Shown here one piece after another: positions 54,377-63,897 of a stretch of DNA of 64,000 bases. The translations under genes were made by a program, and so were the position numbers. Origin of the DNA: Erythrobacter sp. QSSC1-22B (GTDB taxonomy: Bacteria; Pseudomonadota; Alphaproteobacteria; Sphingomonadales; Sphingomonadaceae). The number at the start of each line of letters is the position of its first letter. The first letter of the stretch is position 1. Below the pieces are notes generated by a model. It did not search any database and had not been told where the DNA came from. It worked only from the letters and a program-made list of their open reading frames with translations. The DNA lies in assembly GCF_001678665.1 (NCBI RefSeq), contig NZ_LZRP01000001.1:558001-622000 (forward strand), given 5' to 3'.

Positions 54377-56553
54377 TCAGCCGCCTCGTCCAGATCCTCG
54401 CCCGCCGGTGGCATGTTGTGACCAAGCAGCCGCAGCACATCCGCAGCGCATTCGACCACGTTCGAGCCTGGACCGTAGATGCCCTGCACCCCCGCTTCGC
54501 GCAGGAACTCGTAATCCTTCTGAGGGATCACCCCGCCCACGATCACCTTGATGTCCGCGCGACCTGCGTCTTTGAGCAGCCCGATCAGCTCGGGGACGAG
54601 CGTCTTGTGGCCCGCCGCAAGGCTGCTCGCGCCGATGGCATCGACCTCGGCTTCCAGCGCCATCGCCAGCGCTTCCTTAGGTGTCTGGAAAAGTGGCCCC
54701 GATACGACCTCGAAACCCATATCGGCAAAGGCGGATGCGATCACATTGGCGCCGCGATCGTGGCCGTCCTGACCCATCTTCGCGACCATCATCCGCGGTG
54801 CATGGCCCAGCCGGCGTTCGACCGCCTTCACGCCTTCCATGACCTGTTCGTAGCGGTCGTCCCCGGCATAGGCCTCAGTGTAGACCCCGCGCACCGGCAC
54901 CGGCCGCGTGTCGTAGCGGCCATAGGCGTCTTCCATCGCCTGGCTGATCTCGCCCAGCGTCGCATTGTGGCGCGCCGCCTCGACCGCGAGTTCGAGCAGA
55001 TTGCCCTCGCGCTGCGCCGCGCCGCGCGCGAGCGCGTCGAGCGCCGCCCTGCAGCCCATGTCGTCGCGGGTCGCACGGACTTTCTCGAGCCGTTCGATCT
55101 GGCTCTGCCGCACCGCGACATTATCGATGTCGAGCGTCTCGATCGGGTCTTCCTGATCGCGGCGATATTTGTTCACGCCCACAACCACCGTCTCGCCGCG
55201 ATCCACGCTCGCCTGCTTGACCGCGGCGGCGCGTTCGATCGCCGCCTTGGGCTTGCCGCTGGCGACATAGCGGGTCATCCCGCCAGCCTCCTCGACCTCG
55301 TCGAGCAACGCCCGGGCCTGCTCGATCAGCGCCGCGGTCAGGCTCTCGACGTAATAGCTGCCGCCCAGCGGATCGGCGACATTGGTGATGCCGCTTTCTT
55401 CCTGGATCACCAGCTGGGTGTTGCGCGCGATGCGGGCGGAGAATTCGGTCGGCAGCGCGATCGCCTCGTCGAGCGCATTGGTGTGGAGCGATTGCGTGCC
55501 ACCCAGCACCGCCGCCATCGCCTCCATCGTGGTGCGGATGACGTTGTTGTAGGGGTCTTGTTCCTGCAGGCTGACCCCGCTGGTCTGGCAATGGGTGCGC
55601 AGCATCTTGGATTTTTCGGATTGCGCGCCGAGGTCTTCCATCACCTCGTGCCACAGCGCGCGGGCGGCGCGCATCTTGGCGATCTCCATGAAGAAATTCA
55701 TGCCGATGCCCCAGAAGAACGACAGGCGCGGCGCGAAGGCGTCGATGTCAAGCCCGGTCTCCATCGCCCGCTTGGCGTATTCCTTGCCGTCGGCGATGGT
55801 GAAGGCCAGCTCCTGCACCGCGGTCGCCCCGGCCTCGTGCATGTGATAGCCCGAGATCGAAATACTGTTGAATTTCGGCATGTTGGCGGATGTATATGCG
55901 ATGATGTCGGAGACGATCCGCATGCTCGGCTCGGGCGGGTAGATATAGGTGTTGCGGACCATGAACTCCTTGAGGATGTCGTTCTGGATGGTCCCCGAGA
56001 GCTTGGCCTGCGGCACGCCCTGGCGCTCGCCCGCGACGATGTAGAAGGCCATGATCGGGATCACCGCGCCGTTCATCGTCATCGACACGCTCATCTCGTC
56101 GAGCGGGATCGAATCGAACAGGATCTCCATGTCGCGCACCGTGTCGATCGCGACCCCGGCCTTGCCGACATCGCCGCGCACGCGGGGGTGGTCTGAATCG
56201 TAACCGCGGTGGGTCGCGAGATCGAAAGCGACCGACAGCCCTTTCTGCCCCGCAGCGAGATTGCGGCGATAGAAGGCGTTGCTCTCCTCGGCGGTGGAGA
56301 AGCCCGCATATTGGCGGATCGTCCACGGGCGCCCGGTGTACATCGAGGCATAGGGCCCGCGCGTATAGGGCGCTATTCCTGGTACGCCCGGATCGAGCGT
56401 GGAACCCTCGGCCCCGACATCGGCAGATGTGTAGAGCGGCTTGATCGCGATGCCTTCCGGCGTCTGCCAGGTCAGGTCGCGGCCCTTGACCTCCTTTTCG
56501 GCGAGGGTCTTCCAGTCGGCGTAACTCGGGGTAGGGTTGGATTTGTCAGTCAT
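54373..56553 (-). CDS. scpA: Methylmalonyl-CoA mutase
   Basis: A 726-residue B12-dependent mutase that converts (R)-methylmalonyl-CoA to succinyl-CoA. The N-terminal TIM-barrel has [20 protein letters not shown] (in part), [18 protein letters not shown] and the [12 protein letters not shown] segment. The C-terminal cobalamin domain has [14 protein letters not shown], with the His of the DxHxxG motif, and [14 protein letters not shown]. It is a single-chain form. The ATG at 56553 is preferred to an arginine-rich upstream extension. Confidence 0.96.
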   Translation of the reverse strand: MTDKSNPTPSYADWKTLAEKEVKGRDLTWQTPEGIAIKPLYTSADVGAEGSTLDPGVPGIAPYTRGPYASMYTGRPWTIRQYAGFSTAEESNAFYRRNLAAGQKGLSVAFDLATHRGYDSDHPRVRGDVGKAGVAIDTVRDMEILFDSIPLDEMSVSMTMNGAVIPIMAFYIVAGERQGVPQAKLSGTIQNDILKEFMVRNTYIYPPEPSMRIVSDIIAYTSANMPKFNSISISGYHMHEAGATAVQELAFTIADGKEYAKRAMETGLDIDAFAPRLSFFWGIGMNFFMEIAKMRAARALWHEVMEDLGAQSEKSKMLRTHCQTSGVSLQEQDPYNNVIRTTMEAMAAVLGGTQSLHTNALDEAIALPTEFSARIARNTQLVIQEESGITNVADPLGGSYYVESLTAALIEQARALLDEVEEAGGMTRYVASGKPKAAIERAAAVKQASVDRGETVVVGVNKYRRDQEDPIETLDIDNVAVRQSQIERLEKVRATRDDMGCRAALDALARGAAQREGNLLELAVEAARHNATLGEISQAMEDAYGRYDTRPVPVRGVYTEAYAGDDRYEQVMEGVKAVERRLGHAPRMMVAKMGQDGHDRGANVIASAFADMGFEVVSGPLFQTPKEALAMALEAEVDAIGASSLAAGHKTLVPELIGLLKDAGRADIKVIVGGVIPQKDYEFLREAGVQGIYGPGSNVVECAADVLRLLGHNMPPAGEDLDEAAE

Positions 56554-56589
56554 GCCGGGACGCCTAGCGCGCCGATCCGCGCTTGCCAA

Positions 56590-57201
56590 TCAGGCGGAAG
56601 CGCTCGGTCGTGCGGAAACCCGGTTGTGCCATGCCCGAAGATTGGCGCAATCGTCCGGCATTTCCAGCCCGACGAATTGCGCGAAGTCCAATGTCGTCAC
56701 CAGGAGAATATCGGCGGCCGTGAAAGCTTTGCCCGCCAGAAATTCGCGCCCGTCTAGCGATGTGTCGAAGAACCGCATCGCTTCCTCCACCCGCGGGCGA
56801 TTGGCTTCGCCCCATTCGGTGTTGCGACCGGGGAGTGCGGCGGTGAAGGGATGGGTGTGGACCCAGACCGCGCCGATCGGCAGCATCAGGATCAATTCGA
56901 CGCGGCGGTTCCACATCTCGATCTCGGCGATTTCGAGCGGGCTGGTGCCGAACAATGGCGGCTCGGGGGTCAGCGCTTCGAGATAGCGCATGATCGCGAC
57001 GCTCTCCGCGATCACCGTGCCATCGTCCAACTCGAGGATGGGCGTCTGCCCGCGAGAATTTTTATCGACGAAATCGGCTGCTTTTTGCTCGCGCTTGGGG
57101 ATCGAGACCTCCTGCGATGGCAGGTCGATACCCTTTTCCGCCGCGAAGATGCGCACCCGGCGCGGATTGGGGGCAGGATTGGGGCTGTCGTAGAATAGCA
57201 T
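56590..57201 (-). CDS. Glutathione S-transferase-family protein
   Basis: A 203-residue GST with thioredoxin-fold N-terminal domain (FYDSPNPAPNPRRVRIFAAEKGIDL, in part; GQTPILELDDGTVIAESVAIMRYLE, in part) and an all-helical C-terminal domain containing FTAADILLVTTLDF. The catalytic residue is not clear; a Ser in YDSPNP is a candidate. It lies between scpA and mce in the same direction; its substrate is unknown. Confidence 0.9.
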   Translation of the reverse strand: MLFYDSPNPAPNPRRVRIFAAEKGIDLPSQEVSIPKREQKAADFVDKNSRGQTPILELDDGTVIAESVAIMRYLEALTPEPPLFGTSPLEIAEIEMWNRRVELILMLPIGAVWVHTHPFTAALPGRNTEWGEANRPRVEEAMRFFDTSLDGREFLAGKAFTAADILLVTTLDFAQFVGLEMPDDCANLRAWHNRVSARPSASA

Positions 57202-57235
57202 GGTATTTTGTCCCTTGTTGATCAGTGCCAGTCGG

Positions 57236-57685
57236 TCAGTTCGACCAGTGCGTGGCGTCCTTGGGCGTTTCCATGATCTCGGTCAGCTGGCCCATCATGT
57301 CCTTGGGATGCAGAAAGAAGATCGGCGTGCCATGCGCCCCGATCCGCGTCGGCCCGAGGATGCGCTTGCCCAGCCCCTCGAACCACGCGCGAGCTTCCTC
57401 GATATCCGCAACCTCGTAGCAGACATGGTGCTGCGCCCCGGCGGGGTTCTTCTCGATGAACTTGGCGATGGGACTGTCGGGACCGAGCGGCTCGATCAGC
57501 TCGATCTGGGTGCCATGGGTCCCGTTCTCGCCGGGCGTATCGACGAAGCAGACCTTCACACCCTGCTCTTCGAGATCGAAGGGCTTGTGGAAGTTGTTCG
57601 CCCCCATCACCTCGCGATAATAGCGGATCGATTCCTCGATTGAGGGCGTCGCGACGCCGATATGATTGAGACGGCCGAGTTTCAT
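57236..57685 (-). CDS. mce: Methylmalonyl-CoA epimerase
   Basis: A 149-residue vicinal-oxygen-chelate enzyme that interconverts the (S)- and (R)-forms of methylmalonyl-CoA, linking the carboxylase to the mutase. Metal ligands are the His in LGRLNHIGVATPSIEES, the Gln in GTQIELIEPLG, the His in QHHVCYEVADIEEA and the Glu in GQLTEIME. Its start overlaps the stop of the low-GC orphan gene upstream (ATGA). Confidence 0.95.
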   Translation of the reverse strand: MKLGRLNHIGVATPSIEESIRYYREVMGANNFHKPFDLEEQGVKVCFVDTPGENGTHGTQIELIEPLGPDSPIAKFIEKNPAGAQHHVCYEVADIEEARAWFEGLGKRILGPTRIGAHGTPIFFLHPKDMMGQLTEIMETPKDATHWSN

Positions 57686-58245
57686 TTAGTTTTCTTCCGA
57701 ATTAACTTATATCCATCAAATGCATCTAGGGCTTGATCAGTAAGATTCTTTATTGTTAGCAAGTATGCTGCTTTTTTGGAAATATATTCATCGTTTTCTA
57801 AAAGTTCTTTATCCAACTTTATGGACTTTGGATCTATTCCACTCAGATGAATATTTGCCTGACTGACCCTCAAGTCATCGAATTCTTGATTGTCTGCATA
57901 CCTCTTTAAGCGTTCAACTTGAATCCGTGTAGACTCTAAAGAAAAGGCGTGGACGTCTTTGCCCGTCAATTCTTTAGCTGACATAGCGAGAAATTGACAT
58001 GATTGCTCAAGCAACGACCGAAAGTGAACCTCTCGCTTTTTTTGAACGTCACGTTCGCGTAAATAATAGAGTGAGGCGGCACCGCCAACCGCGAAAATTG
58101 ATCCTGCAAACGCGCCCATGAAACGCGCTGAGGCCTCATCATCGAACGCAAATCCCGTTGACATCAATAGACCAACGAGGATCCCGCAGCCGAGACCAAT
58201 GATCCAACTCCAAAACGTAAGATTCCTCAACATCTCATTTTTCAA
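57682..58245 (-). CDS. AT-rich orphan gene encoding a two-helix membrane protein
   Basis: A 187-residue protein beginning MKNEMLRNLTFWSWIIGLG, with two adjacent membrane segments (residues about 9-30 and 43-60) and a charged, helical cytoplasmic tail rich in Lys and Glu (LRERDVQKKREVHFRSLL onwards). Its codons are strikingly AT-rich compared with pccB and mce on either side, a sign of recent transfer. It fits exactly between them: 2 bp after the pccB stop and an ATGA overlap with mce. No family recognised; such two-helix proteins with long tails can be phage-defence or stress effectors, but nothing here proves that. Confidence 0.75.
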   Translation of the reverse strand: MKNEMLRNLTFWSWIIGLGCGILVGLLMSTGFAFDDEASARFMGAFAGSIFAVGGAASLYYLRERDVQKKREVHFRSLLEQSCQFLAMSAKELTGKDVHAFSLESTRIQVERLKRYADNQEFDDLRVSQANIHLSGIDPKSIKLDKELLENDEYISKKAAYLLTIKNLTDQALDAFDGYKLIRKKTK

Positions 58246-58247
58246 AC

Positions 58248-59778
58248 CTAAAGCGGAATGTTGTCATGTTTCTTCCACGGATTCTCCAACACCTTCCCGC
58301 GTAGCTTCCTCAACCCGAGCGCGATCCGCCGCCGGGTGGCGCGCGGGTGGATCACCTCGTCGATATAGCCGCGTGAGGCCGCGACGAAGGGGTTGGCGAA
58401 GCGCTCCTCGTATTCGGCGGTCTTCTCGGCGATCTTGCCCGGATCGTCGCGGTCCTGCCGGAAGATGATCTCGACCGCGCCCTTGGCGCCCATCACCGCA
58501 ATCTCGGCGGTCGGCCAGGCGTAGTTGAAATCGCCGCGCAGATGCTTGGACGCCATGACGTCGTAGGCACCGCCATAGGCCTTGCGGGTGATCACGGTGA
58601 TCTTGGGCACGGTCGCCTCGGCATAGGCGAACAACAGCTTGGCGCCGTGCTTGATGATGCCATTGTGCTCCTGCGCGGTGCCGGGCAGGAAGCCGGGGAC
58701 ATCGACGAAGGTCACGATCGGGATCGAGAAGGCGTCGCAGTAGCGCACGAAGCGCGCGGCCTTCTTGGACGAGTTGATATCGAGCACCCCGGCGAGCACC
58801 ATCGGCTGGTTGGCGACGACGCCCACGGTGCGCCCCTCGATCCGCCCGAAGCCGCACAGGATGTTACCAGCGTGCGGGCTGGATCTCGAAGAAATCGCCT
58901 TCGTCGAGCACCTTGGCGAGGACTTCGTGCATGTCGTAGGGCTGGTAGGCGCTGTCGGGGATCAGCGTGTCGAGGCTGGTTTCCTCGCGGTCCCAGGCAT
59001 CGGCGGTCGGCCGCTCGGGCACTTCGAGCCGGTTGGAGAGCGGCATGAAGTCGAAGAAATCGCGCGTCGCGAGCAGCGTCTCGATATCGTTCTCGAAGGC
59101 GAGATCGGCGACGCTGGTCTTGGTGGTGTGGGTCACCGCCCCGCCCAGTTCCTCCTGAGTCACCACCTCGTTTGTGACCGTCTTGACCACCTCGGGCCCG
59201 GTGACGAACATATATGAGCTGTCCTTCACCATGAAGATGAAGTCGGTCATTGCGGGGGAATAGACCGCCCCGCCGGCGCACGGGCCCATGATCAGGCTGA
59301 TCTGCGGAACGACGCCGCTGGCAAGCACGTTGCGCTGGAACACCTCGGCATAGCCGCCGAGCGACGCCACGCCTTCCTGAATCCGCGCGCCCCCGCTATC
59401 GTTGATCCCGATCACCGGCGCGCCGACTTTCAGCGCCATATCCATCACCTTGCAGATTTTCTCAGCATGGCGCTTGGAAAGAGAGCCGCCGAAGACGGTG
59501 AAATCTTGGCTGAAAACGAACACCAGCCGGCCGTTGATCGTGCCCGACCCGGTGACCACGCCATCGCCGGGGATTTTCTGGTCCTGCATCCCGAAATCGG
59601 TGCAATCGTGTTCGACATAGGTGTCGACTTCCTCGAATGAGTCCTCGTCGAGCAGCACTTCGAGCCGTTCGCGCGCCGTCAGCTTGCCCTTGGCGTGCTG
59701 CGCGTCGATCCGCTTCTGCCCGCCTCCCATCTGCGCGGCCTCGCGGCGACGTTCCATTTCGGCGATATTGGCGGACAT
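58248..59778 (-). pseudogene. pccB: Propionyl-CoA carboxylase beta subunit, interrupted by a one-base frameshift
   Basis: Two frames together encode a full PccB carboxyltransferase. The N-terminal 304 residues (59778 down to 58864; [25 protein letters not shown] in part, [12 protein letters not shown]) run to FFEIQPARW and a TAA. The C-terminal part ([42 protein letters not shown] in part, to [11 protein letters not shown]) continues in another frame. Restoring one base near 58871-58879 would read [21 protein letters not shown] and join them. Everything else is intact. Either a recent mutation or a sequence error; the complete pathway around it favours the latter. Confidence 0.85.
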
Positions 59779-59865
59779 CGGATTCCCCTGAAAACTTCTG
59801 CGCCCTGCGGTTAGCCAGCGCAGCCGCTTCGCACAATACCGCGACCCGTCAATCGCAAGGCCGGT

Positions 59866-60606
59866 CTATGCGTCGCGCAGCGCGGAAATCAGGAACTCGA
59901 CATTGCCCTCCGGCCCGGTGATCGGGCTTTCGACCACCCCCTGCACCGCGAAGCCCAGCCCCGCGATCCACCCCCGGACCTCGTCGCAGACCCGCGCGTG
60001 CAGGAGGGGATCGCGCACCACCCCGCCCTTGCCGACCTCTTCACGACCCACTTCGAACTGCGGCTTGATCAGCGCCACCAGCCGGCATTGCGGCGCCGCC
60101 AGCTCAAGCGGGCGCTCGAGCACCTTGGCCAGCGATATGAAGCTCGCATCGCAGACCACCCAGCTGCAGGGGCGGTCGATCAGTGCAGGCGTGAGGATGC
60201 GCGCGCTGGTCTGTTCGAGCACGGTGACGCGCGGGTCCTGCCGCAGCTTCCACGCCAGCTGGTTGGTGCCGCTGTCGACCGCGAAGACATGGCTCGCGCC
60301 GTGATGCAGCAGCACATCGGTGAAGCCCCCGGTCGAGCTGCCGATATCCATCGCATTTGCGCCAGCGGGATCGAGATCGAAATGGGCGAGCGCATGCGCC
60401 AGCTTGATCCCGCCGCGGCTGACCCAGGGATGGTCGCGCCCGCGCACCTCGAGCGGTGCATCCTCGGGCAATTGCTGGCCCGGCTTGGCGAGCTTGGTCT
60501 CGTTGGAAAACACCAGCCCGGCCATCACCAGCGCCTGCGCGCGGGTGCGGCTTTCCACCAGCCCGCGCTCGACGAGCAGCTGATCGATCCGGCGTTTCTT
60601 GCTCAT
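59866..60606 (-). CDS. tlyA: TlyA-family 2'-O-rRNA methyltransferase / hemolysin-like protein
   Basis: A 246-residue protein with an N-terminal S4 RNA-binding domain (RIDQLLVERGLVESRTRAQALV in part) and a C-terminal FtsJ-like methyltransferase fold (AMDIGSSTGGFTDVLLHHGA, VFAVDSGTNQL, KPQFEVGREEVGKGG). In mycobacteria TlyA methylates ribosomal RNA; family members were also called hemolysins. It lies 87 bp upstream of pccB on the same strand, with room for a separate promoter. Confidence 0.92.
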   Translation of the reverse strand: MSKKRRIDQLLVERGLVESRTRAQALVMAGLVFSNETKLAKPGQQLPEDAPLEVRGRDHPWVSRGGIKLAHALAHFDLDPAGANAMDIGSSTGGFTDVLLHHGASHVFAVDSGTNQLAWKLRQDPRVTVLEQTSARILTPALIDRPCSWVVCDASFISLAKVLERPLELAAPQCRLVALIKPQFEVGREEVGKGGVVRDPLLHARVCDEVRGWIAGLGFAVQGVVESPITGPEGNVEFLISALRDA

Positions 60607-60670
60607 GGTTCTTGCTCATGGTTTGCGATGTTCCATTGGAAACAAGCGGCCTAGCGCGCATTGTTGGCAT

Positions 60671-61222
60671 ATGAAACCGATCTACAGCCATATGGCCGCC
60701 GCCCTGGGTCTCACCTTTGCGCTCGCCGCCTGTATCCCGGCGCCGCGCCCCGAGCCCGCTCCGACGCCTCCGCCAGTGCAGACTTCTCCACCCCCGCCCC
60801 CTCCTGCCGCGCCAGCGCAACCGACCTATTCAAACTGGATGGACGCGCCGCGCACCGCGGGCGACTGGAGCTACCGGACGCAGGCCGGCGGTTCGCTGGC
60901 GCAGTTCGGCACGCCCGGAGCCGGGGCGGGTTTTGCGATGCGTTGCAACGCCGCGCAGCGCGAGATCGTGCTGACCCGCGAATCGGGATCGGGGCAGCCG
61001 GTGCCGATGCGGATCCGCACCGAAACCGCAGAACGCGTGGTGACGGCGCAGCCGGTCGCAGGGCAGGTCTCTTCGGTGGCGGTGGCGATCCCGGCGCGCG
61101 ATCCGATCCTCGATGCCATGGCGCTGACCAAGGGGCGCTTCGCGATCGAGGCGCAGGGCTCGCAGACGCTTTATCTGCCTGCCTGGGCCGAAGTGACCCG
61201 GGTGATCGAGGACTGTCGCTGA
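60671..61222 (+). CDS. Proline-rich lipoprotein of unknown function
   Basis: A 183-residue lipoprotein. The signal peptide ends in a lipobox FALAAC, followed by a Pro-rich linker (PAPRPEPAPTPPP and a run of prolines) and a globular domain beginning NWMDAPRTAGDWSY, with two Cys (MRCNAAQREIV and VIEDCR) that could form a disulfide. The ATG at 60671 gives the signal peptide directly. It is divergent from tlyA. The fold is not recognised. Confidence 0.8.
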   Translation: MKPIYSHMAAALGLTFALAACIPAPRPEPAPTPPPVQTSPPPPPPAAPAQPTYSNWMDAPRTAGDWSYRTQAGGSLAQFGTPGAGAGFAMRCNAAQREIVLTRESGSGQPVPMRIRTETAERVVTAQPVAGQVSSVAVAIPARDPILDAMALTKGRFAIEAQGSQTLYLPAWAEVTRVIEDCR

Positions 61223-61411
61223 ATTGCAATGAAACCCCGGCGCGGATCGCGCGAACCGGAAAGATCAATACTGACGTGGGAAAACTTTATTACAAGCCTT
61301 GTTTTAAAACCGCGTCCGAACCAGATTGCGACTCAAGATCAGCGGCGAAACGCGGTCTTGTCCCCGGAGACGGGGTACTTTGGCTCTAACAGCGCGAAAG
61401 GAGGTGATCCG

Positions 61412-61468
61412 ATGTCTCATGGTTCAGCAGAGAGGTCGGCAAGTTTCCGCGCGGAGCACTATCGGTAA
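61412..61468 (+). CDS. 18-residue leader peptide behind a full anti-Shine-Dalgarno complement
   Basis: MSHGSAERSASFRAEHYR and a stop, starting one base after AAAGGAGGTGATCC (61397-61410), which is the exact 14-nt complement of the 3' tail of 16S rRNA. Such a perfect match is far stronger than normal. The short basic peptide is followed by two strong RNA stem-loops. This looks like a regulatory leader or small-RNA-encoded peptide, not a protein gene; what it controls is unknown. The open reading frame extends upstream, but only this start has a ribosome site. Confidence 0.5.
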   Translation: MSHGSAERSASFRAEHYR

Positions 61469-61492
61469 AACCAACCCTTAGAGGCTCCGTGA

Positions 61493-61568
61493 AGCGGCGC
61501 TTCCCGCCGCTGACCATGCGAAGGGCAGTTCCATCCCTGGCACTTGTGCCGGGCCGGGGCTGCCCTTC
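61493..61568 (+). other. Structured RNA region: two stem-loops between leader peptide and ilvE
   Basis: The first hairpin is AGCGGCG-cttcc-CGCCGCT (61493-61511). The second has outer arms GAAGGGCAG and CTGCCCTTC (61520-61528 and 61560-61568) enclosing an inner hairpin of CTGGCAC with GTGCCGG. No T-run follows, so they are not plain terminators. The remaining bases to ilvE at 61705 show nothing else. The arrangement suggests a small stable RNA or a leader regulating ilvE. Confidence 0.45.
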
Positions 61569-61704
61569 ACATATTTGCGGCATTTGTTGTTGGCCGTAGC
61601 AACATAATTTCTTTTTGCGCTATTTTCACCCATTCGGGGATCTCCGGTCGGTTCGGATATGCACACCGCTTGCTCTGGCGCGGCGGTCGCATTACCCGCT
61701 CGTC

Positions 61705-62784
61705 ATGGACTTCGAACAGATCGCCCACCCCGCTCCCGTCCCCGGCGCGACCCGCAGCCAAGCGCTCGCCGATCCCGGATTCGGCAAGTTGTTCACCGAT
61801 CACATGGTCGAGATCGACTATGATGCGGACAAGGGCGGCTGGTTCGCCGCTCGGATCGGCCCCCGCCAGCCGATCACGCTCGATCCGGCGGCGGCGGTGC
61901 TGCATTATGCCCAGGAAATCTTCGAAGGAATGAAGGCCTATCGTCACGAGGACGATAGCCTCGCGCTGTTCCGTCCCGAGGCCAATGCGCGCCGCTTCAA
62001 CGATTCGGCGCGGCGGATGGCGATGCCCGAACTCCCCGAGGAGCTGTTTCTCGAATCGATCCGCCAGCTCGTGCTCAAGGATCGCGACTGGTATCCCGAG
62101 ATCGAGGGCGGCGCGCTGTATTTGCGGCCCTTCATGTTCGCCAGCGAGGCGTTCCTCGGCGTTCGCCCCGCGCGGCAGTACAAATATATCGTCATCGCCA
62201 GCCCGGTGGGCGGCTATTTCAAATCAGGCGCCCCGGCGGTCAAGATCTGGGTCAGCCGCAATTACACCCGCGCCGCGCCCGGCGGCACGGGCTTCGCCAA
62301 GACCGGAGGCAATTACGCCGCCAGCCTCGTCCCCCAGGCCGAAGCCACCGCGCAAGGCTGCGACCAGGTCGTGTTCCTCGATGCGGTCGACAAGAAATGG
62401 ATCGAGGAGCTGGGCGGCATGAACCTGTTCTTCGTCTTCGACGATGGCAGCGTTATCACCCCGCCGCTGACCGGGACGATCCTGCCCGGCATCACCCGCG
62501 ACAGCCTGATCGCGCTGCTACGCGACGAGGGGCTGACCGTGCGCGAGGAACCCTACAGTATCGACCAGTGGCGGATCGACGCCGGCACCGGGCACCTGCT
62601 CGAGACGATGGCCTGCGGCACCGCGGCGGTGGTCACCCCGGTTGGTACAGTCGCCGGACCCGACGGCGAGTTCACGATCGGCTCGGGTGGTCCCGGCCAG
62701 CTGACCAGCAAGCTTCGCGACCGGTTGGTGGGAATTCAGCGCGGCACCGTCGCCGACGACCGCGGCTGGGTCACCAAGCTTTAG
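61705..62784 (+). CDS. ilvE: Branched-chain amino acid aminotransferase
   Basis: A 359-residue PLP-dependent class IV aminotransferase of the long (BCAT type II) form. It contains LHYAQEIFEGMKAYR, RRMAMPELPEELFLESI, ALYLRPFMFASEAFLGVRP, the GGTGFAKTGGNYAASL segment and LPGITRDSLIALLRDEG. It transfers the amino group in the last step of leucine, isoleucine and valine synthesis. The ATG at 61705 (MDFEQIAHPAPVPG) is chosen over an upstream extension lacking family features. Confidence 0.95.
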   Translation: MDFEQIAHPAPVPGATRSQALADPGFGKLFTDHMVEIDYDADKGGWFAARIGPRQPITLDPAAAVLHYAQEIFEGMKAYRHEDDSLALFRPEANARRFNDSARRMAMPELPEELFLESIRQLVLKDRDWYPEIEGGALYLRPFMFASEAFLGVRPARQYKYIVIASPVGGYFKSGAPAVKIWVSRNYTRAAPGGTGFAKTGGNYAASLVPQAEATAQGCDQVVFLDAVDKKWIEELGGMNLFFVFDDGSVITPPLTGTILPGITRDSLIALLRDEGLTVREEPYSIDQWRIDAGTGHLLETMACGTAAVVTPVGTVAGPDGEFTIGSGGPGQLTSKLRDRLVGIQRGTVADDRGWVTKL

Positions 62785-62793
62785 GCGCAGACT

Positions 62794-63897
62794 TTAGGCG
62801 GCAATCCGGCTGAGCCGCATCGCCAGCCGTGCCGCCGGAGCCACGCTCCGGGCAATTTGCGTCAGCGCGTGGCCGCCCAATTCGCGTTCGGCGAGCTGCC
62901 AGATTGCTTCCGCAACTCGGACGGGGCGCCGCGCGCGGCGGGCGAACGTCTGCTGATAGGCCGGCGCCGCCCCGCCCCCGCCTTGCTGCCAGGCCTGCGC
63001 CGCAGCCATCCCGCTGGCGATGGCGATACTCATCCCCTCGCCAGCAAGGCTCGGGATCACCGCCGCCTGATCGCCCAGCCGGAACAGACCGGGCGCGGTA
63101 TCCTGCGCGATCCAGCCATAGGGGACCGCGGCGATCGTATCGACGCGCGGGTTGGCGGGCGCGAATTGCAACCGCGCTGCGAAGGATTCGGATTCCCCGG
63201 CCAGCAGGTCGAGCAATTGCGCGGGATCATTGCCCGCGCGGGCGAGCAGCGATTTGCGCAGGGCGAGGCAGATATTGGCGCTGCCGTCCTCCTGCAGCAC
63301 GATCCCGGCATAGCCGCCCGCGAACAGATGCAGCTCGATCGTCTCGCCGATCAGCGCGGTCAGCTGCGGGTCGGGCGCGATCCGCAGCCGCAGCCCGAGC
63401 GCGGGATCGCGCGCGCCGCGCGGACGGGTGGCCCCGCGCAGATCGTGCTTGCCACTGGCGAGGAACAGCGAATCGGAACGGTACTCGCGGCTCTCGCCGC
63501 TGGCACAGCCCGGCGCGAGGGCGCGGATCGTGTCGACTTCGAGCCGCGCGCCCGCCGCAACTGCGGTGCGGCGCAGCGCGCTGTCGAATCCGCGGCGCGA
63601 AAGGCCATAGGCGGGTTCGGGCAACGCACTCTGCGCAAACCGACGACCGGCGAACAGCCGCAGCGCGGTTACCCGCTGCGCCCCGAGTTGCTCGAGGTCG
63701 ATGCCAAGCTTCCTGGTGGTCGCAGCCGTGCGCCAGCTCATGAAACCGCCGCACAGCGCGTCGCCGACCTCGGCGTCGCGGTCGATCAGAAGGGGTTCGG
63801 CCCCGCTCCGGGCCAGCACGATTGCAGCGGCGCAGCCGGCAGGCCCCGCCCCCAGAACCACCGGCGCGGTCGCTGGCATAGTCGCTGGCGCGGTCAC
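62794..63897 (-). CDS. FAD-dependent oxidoreductase (geranylgeranyl-reductase-like)
   Basis: A 367-residue flavoprotein. The FAD-binding motif VVLGAGPAGCAAAIVLARSG is at the N-terminus, and the second FAD site LFRLGDQAAVIPSLAGEGMSIAIASG is in the C-terminal half (in part). Such oxidoreductases in this position usually follow a methyltransferase and a type III polyketide synthase making alkylresorcinol- or isoprenoid-type compounds; only part of that set is in the window. The GTG at 63897 overlaps the methyltransferase stop as GTGA. It is convergent with ilvE. Confidence 0.87.
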   Translation of the reverse strand: MTAPATMPATAPVVLGAGPAGCAAAIVLARSGAEPLLIDRDAEVGDALCGGFMSWRTAATTRKLGIDLEQLGAQRVTALRLFAGRRFAQSALPEPAYGLSRRGFDSALRRTAVAAGARLEVDTIRALAPGCASGESREYRSDSLFLASGKHDLRGATRPRGARDPALGLRLRIAPDPQLTALIGETIELHLFAGGYAGIVLQEDGSANICLALRKSLLARAGNDPAQLLDLLAGESESFAARLQFAPANPRVDTIAAVPYGWIAQDTAPGLFRLGDQAAVIPSLAGEGMSIAIASGMAAAQAWQQGGGGAAPAYQQTFARRARRPVRVAEAIWQLAERELGGHALTQIARSVAPAARLAMRLSRIAA

